64,000 bases of DNA from Mycobacterium sp. ENV421 (GTDB lineage: Bacteria; Actinomycetota; Actinomycetes; Mycobacteriales; Mycobacteriaceae). The DNA lies in NCBI RefSeq assembly GCF_002887815.1, contig NZ_PDHO01000009.1:1-64000 (forward strand). Direction: 5' to 3'. The notes below the pieces were generated by a model. The model was not told the origin of the DNA. It did not search any database and was given only the letters and a program-made list of their open reading frames with translations. A program made the translations under genes and the position numbers. Positions 1 to 9,077 of the stretch are shown piece after piece (positions within the stretch are counted from its first letter, which is position 1; each line of letters opens with the position of its first letter).

Positions 1-60
1 AGGTTCTCCTCACATCAAGCCAACACGCCCGCTACCAACCTCATGGCCGGATACATCTAG
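1..60 (+). CDS. Possible C-terminal tail of an upstream gene (partial)
   Basis: A plus-strand frame is open from the left edge to a TAG at 58-60, giving 19 codons with mostly G or C in third position. It would converge with, and overlap by 4 bases, the minus-strand gene ending at 57. In the remembered M. tuberculosis order the neighbour of the Rv3212 homologue is a ParA/Soj-like gene in this orientation, so this could be its last residues. The stretch is too short to recognise by itself and chance openness cannot be excluded. Confidence 0.3.
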   Translation, partial: RFSSHQANTPATNLMAGYI

Positions 61-1286
61 GTCTTCGGGCCGAACACGGCCAGCGCGTCACCGTGCTGCT
101 CGATCACCGTCGAGCCCGTGACGGCGGGCACCACCGGTCCCGTGCCGGCCGGATGGGTGACGGCGATGATCCGCTCGCTGGTGCCGCTGGTCGGGTCGTA
201 CACCCCGATGCCGTTGGTCAGCGGGATGAGCAGCCGGCCCGCCATCATCGCGCCAGGGCCCAGCGGGGCCACCGCTTCCGACGCTTCGATGGTGTAACGG
301 TAGGACAGCCGCGCATCGAACACTTCCACGCTGTCGCCGGTCCACCAGGTGTACAAGTCGCCGGCGTGGGTGACGGCCTGGGCCGGATTGGCAAGCACCG
401 GAGCCTTTTTCAGAAGAGTGCTGGCGATCTTGGTGCCCGTGTCGTCGTACACGGCGATCTGCGGTTGGGGGGACGGCAGGTACACCGCGGTGGTGGTGCC
501 CGACACCGCCAGCACGCGGGCCTCGGAGTCGGCACTGACGCCGGGCAGCGGCACGTTCTTGGTGTCGGGCTCGTCTTCTTCCTTCGCCGGCTTGAGCAGC
601 GTCAGGCGCAGGTCTTTCTGGTCGCGGCAGGCTTCCATGACCGAGACGGCCTCGTCGCTGGCTGCCGCCGACATCAGGGTGCAGCCCGTGCCGATGCCCT
701 GGTTGACCGGTTTGACCCGGGCATCGATCTCGCCGTAGGACAGCATGCGCACCAGATCTGAGCGCCACAGTTCCAGCCGGGTGGGACCGGCCGACAGCAC
801 GGCGCTGCCGTTGGAGCTGAGCACCACCTGCTTGTCGGCGTAGGCGGTGCGGGTCGGTCCGCGTTGGCCGGTGCCGCCGTTGATGCTGCTGACCTGTCCG
901 CAGCCACGCGAATCCGGATACACCGCGACAGCAAGGTCGTAGACGTAGGACACCCCGCACAGGTTCGTATCGCGGGCGAACGTCCAGCGGATCTGACCGC
1001 TCTGCGGGTCATGCCCATCGACGGTCCGTCCGTCGCCGGTCACCACCGTGCCGCCGACGACGATCGGGCTCAGCGTGCGCGGGCTGCTCGCGGTCCACAA
1101 CTGGTGCAGCGTGGCGGGAACGACCCGTGCCGGGACCGGATTGGGCGCCGGCGATGTGGCGGGCCGGCTGATCGTGGCCCGCGCGGAGCTGTTCCACCAG
1201 AACAGCGCGGCGATGACGGCCACGACAAGTGCGATCGTCGCCGCGGCGATGAGATCGCCCTTGGTGCGGCGCTCGGGTCTGACCAT
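57..1286 (-). CDS. Membrane-anchored PQQ-like beta-propeller protein (Rv3212-like)
   Basis: The protein has 409 residues. A short basic N-terminus (RPERRTKGD) precedes one transmembrane segment at about residues 12-32, then a Pro/Ala-rich linker and a large exported domain. The rest reads as repeated beta-strand units (for example VVGGTVVTGDGRTVDG, followed by Trp-containing blades), as in PQQ-like propellers, with several cysteines that could form disulfides outside the membrane. By position it matches the conserved alanine/valine-rich Rv3212 next to rhlE. No catalytic motif is visible. The gene lies 20 bases downstream of rhlE on the same strand, so they may be cotranscribed. The function is unknown. 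Confidence 0.75.
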   Translation of the reverse strand: MVRPERRTKGDLIAAATIALVVAVIAALFWWNSSARATISRPATSPAPNPVPARVVPATLHQLWTASSPRTLSPIVVGGTVVTGDGRTVDGHDPQSGQIRWTFARDTNLCGVSYVYDLAVAVYPDSRGCGQVSSINGGTGQRGPTRTAYADKQVVLSSNGSAVLSAGPTRLELWRSDLVRMLSYGEIDARVKPVNQGIGTGCTLMSAAASDEAVSVMEACRDQKDLRLTLLKPAKEEDEPDTKNVPLPGVSADSEARVLAVSGTTTAVYLPSPQPQIAVYDDTGTKIASTLLKKAPVLANPAQAVTHAGDLYTWWTGDSVEVFDARLSYRYTIEASEAVAPLGPGAMMAGRLLIPLTNGIGVYDPTSGTSERIIAVTHPAGTGPVVPAVTGSTVIEQHGDALAVFGPKT

Positions 1287-1306
1287 CTAGGCGACGATAG
1301 CGGTCG

Positions 1307-2836
1307 TCAGCCTGCGGTTGCGGGGGCCTCGGCGGCGTTGCGCGGACGACGCCGGCGACGGCGCTTGCGGGCCGGGCTGTCGTCGCCACCCTCGACCGGC
1401 TGGTCGACGTCTGCGGAGACCTCGGACTGCGTGGCGGTGTGTCCGTTGGCGCCCTCGCCGCCGCGGGTACGCCGGCGAGAACGGTTGCGGCTGGGCCGCT
1501 CCCGGTTGGAATCGGCGGAGCTGATCCGCGTGCCGTCCTGGGACTTGGCGCTCTGGGACTTGGCGCCCTGCGATTTGGCGCCTTGCGACTTGCGCGCGGC
1601 GCCGACCGTGCCGCCGGCGTCGGTGGGGATGCCGAGCTCTTCGTAGAAGTGCGGCGAGTTCGAGTAGGTCTCGGCGGGATCGGCGCAGTCGAGCTTGAGC
1701 GCGGTGTTGATCATCGACCACCGGTCGAGCTCATCCCAGTCCACCAGAGTGATCGCGATGCCGGTCTTGCCTGCCCGGCCGGTACGGCCGATGCGGTGCA
1801 CGTAGGCCTGCTCGTCCTCGGGAATCTGGTAGTTGATCACATGCGTGATGTCGTCGATATCAATACCTCGAGCTGCCACATCTGTCGCCACCAGCACGTC
1901 GATGTCGCCGCTGCGGAACGACTTGAGCGCCTTCTCGCGGGCGATCTGGCCCAGGTCGCCGTGCACGGCACCGACCTTGAACCCGCGCTCGGCCAGCTCG
2001 TCGGACACCTTCTGTGCGGTTCGCTTGGTGCGGGTGAAGATCATCGTCGCGCCGCGGCCCTGCGCCTGCAGGATGCGGCTGACCATCTCGACCTTGTCCA
2101 GCGCGTGGGCGCGGTAGACGAACTGCTCGGTGCTGTCGTGGGTCGCGGCCCCCTGCACACCCTCGGCGCGGATGTGGGTGGGCTGGTTCATGAACGTGCG
2201 GGCCAGCGTGATGATCGGGTCCGGCATGGTCGCCGAGAACAGCATGGCCTGGCGCTCGGTCGGGATCTGCTTGAGGATCCGTTCGATGTCGGGCAGGAAG
2301 CCCAGGTCCAGCATTTCGTCGGCCTCGTCGAGCACCAGAACCGACAGGCCGCCGAGCTGCAGGTGGCCCTGCTGGGCGAGGTCGAGCAACCGGCCCGGGG
2401 TGCCGACGACGACGTCGACGCCGTTCTGGAGCGCCTCGATCTGCGGCTCGTACGGGCGGCCGCCGTAGATGGCGGTGACGGTCAGCTTGCGCGACTCATC
2501 GGCCTTCAGGTACTTCGATGCGGCGACCAGGTCGCCGTGGACCTGCAAACACAGCTCACGGGTCGGGACCACGACGAGCGCGCGCGGGGTGCCGGTCAGC
2601 GGCCGCGTGGTGTCGGTGGTGATGCGGTGCAGCAGGGGCACACCGAAGGCGAGGGTCTTGCCCATGCCGGTGCGGGCCTGGCCGATCAGGTCGTCGCCGG
2701 CCAGCGCCATCGGCAGGGTCTGCTCCTGGATGGCGAAGGCGAATTCCTTGCCTTCTTCGGACAGCGCCCGGACGATCTCGTCACGTACTCCGAGCTGGGC
2801 GAATGAGATCTGGGGATGAATGGTCAGTGGGGTCAT
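1307..2836 (-). CDS. rhlE: DEAD-box ATP-dependent RNA helicase RhlE
   Basis: This 509-residue DEAD-box helicase unwinds short RNA duplexes in RNA decay, ribosome assembly or cold adaptation. All core motifs are visible: Q motif around residues 12-40, Walker A ARTGMGKT (54-61), PTREL, DEAD at 170-173, SAT at 201-203, and HRIGRTGR in the second RecA domain. The C-terminal tail is low-complexity: four AKSQ-type repeats, an RSRRRTRGGEG segment and a terminal RRRRRRPRN, giving a basic RNA-binding tail. I use the ATG at 2836 because residues upstream of it in the longer frame have no helicase character and the protein then begins as in the family (MTPLTIHPQISF). It matches Rv3211 by order. Confidence 0.93.
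   Translation of the reverse strand: MTPLTIHPQISFAQLGVRDEIVRALSEEGKEFAFAIQEQTLPMALAGDDLIGQARTGMGKTLAFGVPLLHRITTDTTRPLTGTPRALVVVPTRELCLQVHGDLVAASKYLKADESRKLTVTAIYGGRPYEPQIEALQNGVDVVVGTPGRLLDLAQQGHLQLGGLSVLVLDEADEMLDLGFLPDIERILKQIPTERQAMLFSATMPDPIITLARTFMNQPTHIRAEGVQGAATHDSTEQFVYRAHALDKVEMVSRILQAQGRGATMIFTRTKRTAQKVSDELAERGFKVGAVHGDLGQIAREKALKSFRSGDIDVLVATDVAARGIDIDDITHVINYQIPEDEQAYVHRIGRTGRAGKTGIAITLVDWDELDRWSMINTALKLDCADPAETYSNSPHFYEELGIPTDAGGTVGAARKSQGAKSQGAKSQSAKSQDGTRISSADSNRERPSRNRSRRRTRGGEGANGHTATQSEVSADVDQPVEGGDDSPARKRRRRRRPRNAAEAPATAG
1538..1597 (-). repeat. 15-bp tandem repeat inside rhlE (four units)
   Basis: Four consecutive 15-base units (1538-1552, 1553-1567, 1568-1582, 1583-1597) share the core ctgggacttggcgc, with 1-5 differences between units. 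On the coding strand they encode the AKSQ-type pentads of the RhlE C-terminal tail. Because the unit is a multiple of three, gain or loss of units would keep the frame. Confidence 0.8.
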
Positions 2837-3087
2837 GTGGTGGCGTTGTGCCTTCCGTAGTCGGTCCTCGAATGCGTTGTCACGCGCGCACGAGTTCTGA
2901 CTTCGGAATGGACTCGGGCAAACGAGTTTCGATGCCCCGAATCGCCGGGCCCTGCACTGAGGGAGCGGGCCCACTGCATGCACGCACATTTCCTTGACCA
3001 CGCCTCACGGCGTTCGTCAGACCTCATCATAGCTGGTCGCGGTCTCCGGGACTGATCGGCGCTCCAGCCGGGACTACAGTGACGGCC

Positions 3088-3771
3088 ATGACGGCCCCCC
3101 AGCCCGCCTCGGAGTCACCGGCGCGGATCACCGCCGACCACCCCGGCGTCAACGAGTTGTTCGCGCTGCTGGCCTACGGCGAGGTCGCCGCGTTCTACCG
3201 GCTCACCGAGGAAGCCCGGATGGCTCCGGACCTGCGCGGCCGGATCAACATGGCCAGCATGGCCGCTGCCGAGATGGCGCATTACGAGCTGCTGCGCGAG
3301 GCGCTGGAAGCGCGCGGTGTCGACGTCGTGCCGGCGATGACGCGGTATGCGTCGGCGCTGGAGAACTACCACCGGCTGACCACGCCGAGCACCTGGCTCG
3401 AGGCGTTGGTCAAGACGTATGTCGGTGACGCGCTGGCGGCGGACTTCTACCTCGAGATCGCCGACGTGCTGCCCGACGAGGTGGCCTCGGTGGTGCGCGG
3501 GGTGCTGTCCGAGACCGGGCATTCGCAGTTCGTGGTCGCCGAGGTTCGCAAGGCTGTGACCAGCAGTGGACGCCAGCGCAGCCGGTTGGCGCTATGGTCG
3601 CGCCGACTGCTCGGCGAGGCGATCACCCAGGCTCAGTACGTGCTGGCCGAGCGTGACGAACTCGTCGATCTGGTGCTGGCCGGTCCGGGTGGCCTCGGGC
3701 AGGTCGCCGATTTCTTCGACCGGCTGCAGCGCACGCACGCCGAGCGGATGGGCGAGCTGGGCCTGACCTAG
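3088..3771 (+). CDS. Ferritin-like fold protein, tRNA hydroxylase (MiaE)-like (Rv3210c-like)
   Basis: The protein has 227 residues from the ATG at 3088. A GTG three codons earlier (3079) is an alternative start. It is all-helical and carries spaced Glu/His residues: AYGEVAAFYRL near residue 30, AAAEMAHYELL near 65, an Asp-containing helix GDALAADFYLEIAD near 115 and SETGHSQF near 145. This is the four-helix carboxylate diiron arrangement of ferritin-like and MiaE-like proteins. The role in mycobacteria is not established, and tRNA hydroxylation is only a fold-based suggestion. It is divergent from rhlE across about 250 bases in which I see no extra gene. Confidence 0.75.
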   Translation: MTAPQPASESPARITADHPGVNELFALLAYGEVAAFYRLTEEARMAPDLRGRINMASMAAAEMAHYELLREALEARGVDVVPAMTRYASALENYHRLTTPSTWLEALVKTYVGDALAADFYLEIADVLPDEVASVVRGVLSETGHSQFVVAEVRKAVTSSGRQRSRLALWSRRLLGEAITQAQYVLAERDELVDLVLAGPGGLGQVADFFDRLQRTHAERMGELGLT

Positions 3772-3784
3772 AACTGGGCCTGAC

Positions 3785-4351
3785 TTAACGGTTGCAGGTC
3801 GCCGAGATCGTGTTGTCGGTCGCGGCGGCCACGGTCGCCCCCCGCGCGTCGGTGATCCAGCAGTTCAGCTGACTTCCGTTGCTGCTGGCGGTCACGTAGT
3901 TGACGGGCACGGTCGGCACGACGGTCAGCCGCCAGGGCAGGGAGACGTTCTCGACGGTGCGCAGGGCGCCCACCTCGTCGGCGTAGGTGATCGTGACCGG
4001 GTCGTCGGGGCGCTGATTGCCCGCCACGGTGTAGACGATCTCGGCGGGATCGACCGTCGCCTGGGCCATCGGGGCGGCCGCCGCGCTCGGCGGCGGGACC
4101 ATGACCGGTGTCTCGACAGGCAGGCCGGGGACGGTGACGGTGACCGGCGCCGGCGGCGGCGTCGACGTCCGGGGACCGGGAATCGCCACCACGGTGCGGG
4201 TGGGTGTGGTGCTGGAATCGGCGATGGTGCTGGCGGCGTCCCCGGTCCGCACCACGAACGTCGTCGCGGTGGCGGCGACCAGGACGCCGCCGACGGTCAG
4301 CGCCACACGGGGCCACTGGACCAGCCGCTTCCGGCGCAAGGTGTCGCTCAC
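3785..4351 (-). CDS. MmpS-like membrane-anchored protein (Rv3209-like)
   Basis: The protein has 188 residues: a short cytoplasmic N-terminus, one transmembrane helix at about residues 14-35, a Thr/Pro/Val-rich linker (about 45-95), and a C-terminal beta-sandwich. The C-terminal part has the MmpS signature: VYTVAGNQRPDDPVTITY, then LPW, YVTASSNGSQLNCWITDARG and a final Cys (NTISATC), giving one probable disulfide. MmpS proteins usually partner MmpL lipid exporters, but no mmpL lies nearby, so this is an orphan member with a proline-rich spacer. It converges with the ferritin-like gene, ending 13 bases from it. Confidence 0.75.
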   Translation of the reverse strand: MSDTLRRKRLVQWPRVALTVGGVLVAATATTFVVRTGDAASTIADSSTTPTRTVVAIPGPRTSTPPPAPVTVTVPGLPVETPVMVPPPSAAAAPMAQATVDPAEIVYTVAGNQRPDDPVTITYADEVGALRTVENVSLPWRLTVVPTVPVNYVTASSNGSQLNCWITDARGATVAAATDNTISATCNR

Positions 4352-4548
4352 GAGAAAAGGTTATGGACGCGCGCGCCTGGCCACGGCGCGGCGCGCCTGT
4401 CCGTTGCCATGCTGTTATCGCAGCTTGACGCCCTATTCGCTAACCGCGAACGGCTGGCCGCGACCGTGGACCGTCTTTGTTTCGGGGCGTCCACTAGCCT
4501 TCCTTGGGTAGATGCGCACACGACGCAGACGAGAGAGAAGGGGCCAGC

Positions 4549-4800
4549 GTGGAGGTCAAGATCGGTGTCACGGACAGTCCGCGTGAGCTCGTGTTCGCCA
4601 GCTCCCAGACGCCCGCTGAGGTCGAAGAGCTGGTGACCTCGGCGTTCGCCAAGGACGGCCCGGATGTGCTGAGCCTGAGCGACGACAAGGGTCGCCGCTT
4701 CCTGGTGCAGACCGCCAAGATCAGCTATGTCGAGATCGGTGTCGCCGACGTGCGGCGGGTCGGATTCGGGATCGGCGCGGGCGGTGCTGCCGGCGCGTAG
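4549..4800 (+). CDS. TB9.4: DUF3107 small conserved protein (TB9.4, Rv3208A-like)
   Basis: The 83-residue soluble protein starts at GTG 4549 (MEVKIGVTDSPRELVF), a few bases after the purine-rich gagagagaagggg at 4531-4543. This start matches the family better than an upstream GTG that adds 15 unrelated residues. It is a compact alpha/beta protein with no Cys and a Gly/Ala-rich tail (GFGIGAGGAAGA). The biochemical role is unknown. It sits between an MmpS-like gene and a convergent TetR gene, as in M. tuberculosis. Confidence 0.85.
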   Translation: MEVKIGVTDSPRELVFASSQTPAEVEELVTSAFAKDGPDVLSLSDDKGRRFLVQTAKISYVEIGVADVRRVGFGIGAGGAAGA

Positions 4801-4812
4801 CCGTTGGGGCCG

Positions 4813-5553
<741 letters not shown>

Positions 5554-5648
5554 TTACTACCCGGCTGGGGTTACTCGCCCGTAGCTGCGTCCGGCGGGCG
5601 CGGGCGCGCCGGAACTCCCGTGTTGGGCTGTTGTGCCATCCTGGGGCG

Positions 5649-6686
5649 GTGACCTACGACCCGGGGCACCGCGGCGGCGGTCGGGTGCCGGTGCTGCGCG
5701 ACGAGTGGCGGGAGCCGCTGCGCGCGTTGCGCGACCCGTTGGCGGGGGAGTCGGGCCGGGCCAGATCCAACCGGGATCAGCATCGTCAATTGCGTAAGCA
5801 GAGCTGGCTGGGCCGGTTCATATCGACCTACGGCTGGCGCGCGTATGCCTTGCCCGTTCTGGTCGTGGTCACCGGAGTGGTGCTCTACCAAACGATCACC
5901 GGCACCGCCGCTCCCGCGGCTCAAGACATCGCCCACGGCCCCGTGCAGGGCCCGCCGACGATCGGGTCGAGCGGGACGGCGATCATCGGTGCGCCACCCC
6001 GTGGGCTCACCGAGTTCGACGCCAACCTACCGACCGGGATCCTGCCGGAGGGCGGGGCGTTCACCGAGGCCGGCGCCAAGACGTGGCACATCGTGCCGGG
6101 TACGACGCCGAAGGTCGGTGATGGAACCGCGAAGACGTTCACCTACACCGTCGAGGTCGAAGACGGTGTCGACACCGCGTCGTTCGGCGGTGACGAAGGA
6201 TTCGCCCGGATGGTCTCCGAGACGCTGGGCAACCCCAAGAGCTGGATTCACAATCCGCAGTTCGCCTTTCAGCGGGTCGACGCCCCGGACGTCAAGCCGG
6301 ATTTCCGGGTGTCGCTGACGTCGCCGATGACGGTGCGTGAGGGCTGCGGCTATGAGATCCCGCTGGAGTCGTCCTGCTACAACCCGGCCTACGGCCCGGA
6401 CGCGCAACCGCGTGTCTTCATCAACGAGGCGCGGTGGGTGCGCGGTGCGGTGCCGTTCCAGGGCGACATCGGCTCCTACCGGCAATACCTGATCAACCAT
6501 GAGGTCGGCCACGCGATCGGTTACCAACATCACGAGCCCTGCGCCGACAGCGGTGGCCTGGCGCCGGTGATGATGCAGCAGACCTTCTCGACCGCCGACG
6601 ACGACGCGTCGCGCTTCGATCCGGAGTACGTCAAGGCCGACGGCAAGACCTGCCGGTTCAATCCCTGGCCGTATCCGATCGCCTGA
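5649..6686 (+). CDS. DUF3152 membrane-anchored zincin-like protein (Rv3207c-like)
   Basis: The protein has 345 residues from GTG 5649 (MTYDPGHRGGGRVPVLRDEW). The longer frame adds 47 Arg-rich residues with no family resemblance. A basic cytoplasmic region of about 60 residues is followed by one transmembrane segment (ALPVLVVVTGVVLY, about residues 67-82) and a secreted domain. The domain carries a textbook zinc-metallopeptidase motif, H284-E285-V-G-H288-A-I-G-Y-Q-H294, and paired cysteines (CGYEIPLESSCY; EPCADSG; KTC). A cell-envelope peptidase is inferred, but no substrate is known. Only 17 bases separate it from moeZ, so the two are probably cotranscribed. Confidence 0.85.
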   Translation: MTYDPGHRGGGRVPVLRDEWREPLRALRDPLAGESGRARSNRDQHRQLRKQSWLGRFISTYGWRAYALPVLVVVTGVVLYQTITGTAAPAAQDIAHGPVQGPPTIGSSGTAIIGAPPRGLTEFDANLPTGILPEGGAFTEAGAKTWHIVPGTTPKVGDGTAKTFTYTVEVEDGVDTASFGGDEGFARMVSETLGNPKSWIHNPQFAFQRVDAPDVKPDFRVSLTSPMTVREGCGYEIPLESSCYNPAYGPDAQPRVFINEARWVRGAVPFQGDIGSYRQYLINHEVGHAIGYQHHEPCADSGGLAPVMMQQTFSTADDDASRFDPEYVKADGKTCRFNPWPYPIA

Positions 6687-6703
6687 CGATCCTAGGAGTG
6701 CCG

Positions 6704-7879
6704 GTGCCCTCGTTGCCGCCGCTGGTCGAGCCAGCCGCCGAGCTCACTCGCGACGAGGTCGCGCGGTACAGCCGACACCTGATCATCCCGGATCTCGGTG
6801 TCGACGGTCAGAAGCGCTTGAAGAACGCCAGGGTGCTCGTGATCGGCGCGGGCGGGCTCGGCTCGCCGACGCTGCTCTATCTGGCGGCCGCCGGCGTCGG
6901 CACGATCGGCATCGTCGAGTTCGACGTGGTCGACGAGTCCAACCTGCAGCGCCAGATCATCCACGGCCAGTCCGATATCGGCCGCTCCAAGGCCCACAGC
7001 GCACGGGACTCCATCCTCGAGGTCAACCCGCTGGTGACCGTCCGCCTGCACGAGCAGCGGCTGGAACCCGACAATGCGGTGCAGCTGTTCGAGCAGTACG
7101 ACGTGATCCTCGACGGCACCGACAACTTCGCCACCCGCTATCTGGTGAACGACGCCGCGGTGCTCGCGCACAAGCCGTACGTATGGGGTTCGATCTACCG
7201 CTTCGAAGGTCAGGTCTCGGTGTTCTGGGAGGACGCTCCGGACGGGCTGGGCTTGAATTACCGCGACCTCTATCCCGAGCCGCCGCCACCGGGCATGGTG
7301 CCGTCCTGCGCGGAGGGCGGCGTGCTTGGCATCCTGTGCGCGTCGATCGCCTCGATCATGGGCACCGAGGCCATCAAGCTCATCACCGGCATCGGCGACA
7401 CGCTGCTGGGCCGGCTGATCATGTACGACGCGCTGGCCATGACGTACCGCACGATCACCATCCGCAAGGATCCGGAGACCCCGAAGATCACCGGGCTGAT
7501 CGATTACGAGTCGTTCTGCGGCGTGGTGTCCGACGCGGCGGTCGATGCCGCGCAGGATTCCACCGTCACCCCGCGCGAACTGCGTGAGCTGCTCGATTCC
7601 GGGAAGAACGTGGCGTTGATCGACGTCCGCGAGCCGGTCGAGTGGGAGATCAATCACATCGCCGGCGCCGAGCTCATCCCGAAGTCGGCGATCGAGTCCG
7701 GCGAGGGCCTGTCGAGGTTGCCACACGACCGCACACCGGTGCTGTACTGCAAGACCGGGGTTCGCTCCGCGGAAATGCTGGCGGTGGTGAAGAAGGCGGG
7801 TTTCGCCGATGCGATGCACCTGCAGGGCGGCATCGTGGCCTGGGCGAAGCAAATCGATCCCGACATGGTGCTCTACTGA
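6704..7879 (+). CDS. moeZ: Adenylyltransferase/sulfurtransferase MoeZ
   Basis: The protein has 391 residues. The N-terminal E1/ThiF-type domain adenylates the C-terminus of small sulfur-carrier proteins (motif VIGAGGLGSPTLLYL at about residues 47-61, LDGTDNF, and the zinc-ligand segment VPSCAEGGVLG). The C-terminal rhodanese domain carries the persulfide Cys349 in CKTGVRSAE. It supplies thiocarboxylate for molybdopterin and other sulfur-transfer pathways (CysO-type). I start at GTG 6704 because aggag at 6694-6698 then lies 5 bases upstream. The alternative GTG 6698 overlaps that Shine-Dalgarno. It matches Rv3206c by sequence and order. Confidence 0.95.
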   Translation: MPSLPPLVEPAAELTRDEVARYSRHLIIPDLGVDGQKRLKNARVLVIGAGGLGSPTLLYLAAAGVGTIGIVEFDVVDESNLQRQIIHGQSDIGRSKAHSARDSILEVNPLVTVRLHEQRLEPDNAVQLFEQYDVILDGTDNFATRYLVNDAAVLAHKPYVWGSIYRFEGQVSVFWEDAPDGLGLNYRDLYPEPPPPGMVPSCAEGGVLGILCASIASIMGTEAIKLITGIGDTLLGRLIMYDALAMTYRTITIRKDPETPKITGLIDYESFCGVVSDAAVDAAQDSTVTPRELRELLDSGKNVALIDVREPVEWEINHIAGAELIPKSAIESGEGLSRLPHDRTPVLYCKTGVRSAEMLAVVKKAGFADAMHLQGGIVAWAKQIDPDMVLY

Positions 7880-7915
7880 CGGCTACTTTGCGTCGCGACA
7901 ATTTAGGCTGTCGGG

Positions 7916-8782
7916 GTGGCTGACGGGGTGAGTGATGAGCGCCCGCCTGAGCATGTACTGGCCGCGTTCGGTCTCAAGAGCCACGATCCCGAACCGCTGG
8001 GGGCGGGTTGGGAAGGTGGCTTCAAGTGCGGCGAGGTGGTGCTGTCGGTGATCGCCGACCACGCCAGGGCCGCCTGGTCGGCGAAAGCGCGCGAGACGTT
8101 GTTCGTCGACGGGGTCCGGCTGGCGCGGCCGGTGCGGTCGACCGACGGACGCTACGTGGTCTCGGGTTGGCGGGCAGACACATTCGTCGCCGGTAGCCCG
8201 GAGCCCCGCCACGACGAGGTCGTGTCGGCGGGGGTGCGGTTGCACGAGGCGACCGCCAAACTCGAACGGCCGAGGTTCCTGACCCAGGCGCCGGTCGCTC
8301 CGTGGAGCGATGTCGACGTGTTCATCGCCGCCGACCGGGCCGCGTGGGAGGAACGTCCGCTGCATTCACTGCCGCCCGGCGCGCTGGTGGCTCCGGGATC
8401 GGCCGACGGCGAGCGGTCGGTGGAACTGATCAATCAGCTGGCCGGCTTGCGTAAGCCCACCAAGAGTCCCAACCAGCTGGTGCACGGCGATCTGTACGGC
8501 ACCGTGTTGTTCGCGGGAACGGCGGCACCGGGCATCACCGACATCACCCCCTATTGGCGGCCGGCATCGTGGGCGGCCGGGGTGGTCGTCGTCGACGCGC
8601 TGGCGTGGGGTGAGGCCGACGACGGTCTGATCGAGCGGTGGGACGCGTTGCCGGAGTGGCCGCAGATGCTGTTGCGCGCGTTGATGTTCCGGCTCGCCGT
8701 ACATGCACTGCATCCACGCTCGACGGCGGCCGCGTTCCCCGGTTTGGCCCGTACCGCCGCGTTGATCCGGCTGGTTCTCTAG
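7916..8782 (+). CDS. TIGR02569-type conserved actinobacterial protein (Rv3205c-like)
   Basis: The 288-residue soluble protein starts at GTG 7916. The order of elements is reminiscent of aminoglycoside-phosphotransferase-like folds: GAGWEGGFKCGEVVLSV (glycine loop), then LVHGDLYGTVLFAG in place of the catalytic HGD-x-N loop, then GITDITPYWRP in place of DFG. Thus HGD is present but the metal-binding Asn is not obvious, so it may be a divergent or inactive kinase-like protein. The family is conserved in actinobacteria without an assigned function. Its end overlaps the convergent alkyltransferase-like gene by 4 bases. Confidence 0.78.
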   Translation: MADGVSDERPPEHVLAAFGLKSHDPEPLGAGWEGGFKCGEVVLSVIADHARAAWSAKARETLFVDGVRLARPVRSTDGRYVVSGWRADTFVAGSPEPRHDEVVSAGVRLHEATAKLERPRFLTQAPVAPWSDVDVFIAADRAAWEERPLHSLPPGALVAPGSADGERSVELINQLAGLRKPTKSPNQLVHGDLYGTVLFAGTAAPGITDITPYWRPASWAAGVVVVDALAWGEADDGLIERWDALPEWPQMLLRALMFRLAVHALHPRSTAAAFPGLARTAALIRLVL

Positions 8783-9075
8783 AACGTGTGTCGGGTCTGC
8801 GCCAGGTCGATCCGGCCGTCGTGGGCCAGTACACCTTCGGCGCGCAGCAATTCGAGTTGACGGGTCGTCAGATGAGCGGCCGGACGCCCGGACGCGGTGA
8901 TCACCCGATGCCACGCCAGGTCAGAGGAATCGGTGCGCATGATCCAGCCGACGATGCGCGGACTGGAAAGCTGTGCCGCCGAAGCGATGTCACCGTAGGT
9001 CGCGACCCGGCCTGGAGGGATGGCCGCGACCAGCTCACGCACCCGCTCGACTTGCGCGTCGGTGATCGGGGCCAT
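8779..9075 (-). CDS. Alkyltransferase-like protein (ATL), MGMT family without active-site Cys (Rv3204-like)
   Basis: The protein has 98 residues from ATG 9075. It aligns with the DNA-binding C-terminal domain of O6-methylguanine methyltransferases: IPPGRVATYGDIA, then a helix-turn-helix with the arginine finger (SSPRIVGWIMR). The usual PCHR alkyl-acceptor motif is replaced by LAWHRV, with Trp where Cys should be. This is the known ATL signature: such proteins flip and bind O6-alkylguanine and hand the lesion to nucleotide excision repair rather than removing the alkyl group. It starts 2 bases after the end of lipV on the same strand, so it is probably cotranscribed with it. Confidence 0.9.
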   Translation of the reverse strand: MAPITDAQVERVRELVAAIPPGRVATYGDIASAAQLSSPRIVGWIMRTDSSDLAWHRVITASGRPAAHLTTRQLELLRAEGVLAHDGRIDLAQTRHTF

Positions 9076-9077
9076 CG

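Noticed and set aside
2837..3001. A longer RhlE start at 3001
   Set aside because: The added 55 residues are Arg/Cys/Ser-rich and unlike helicase N-termini. ATG 2836 gives the family-typical start.
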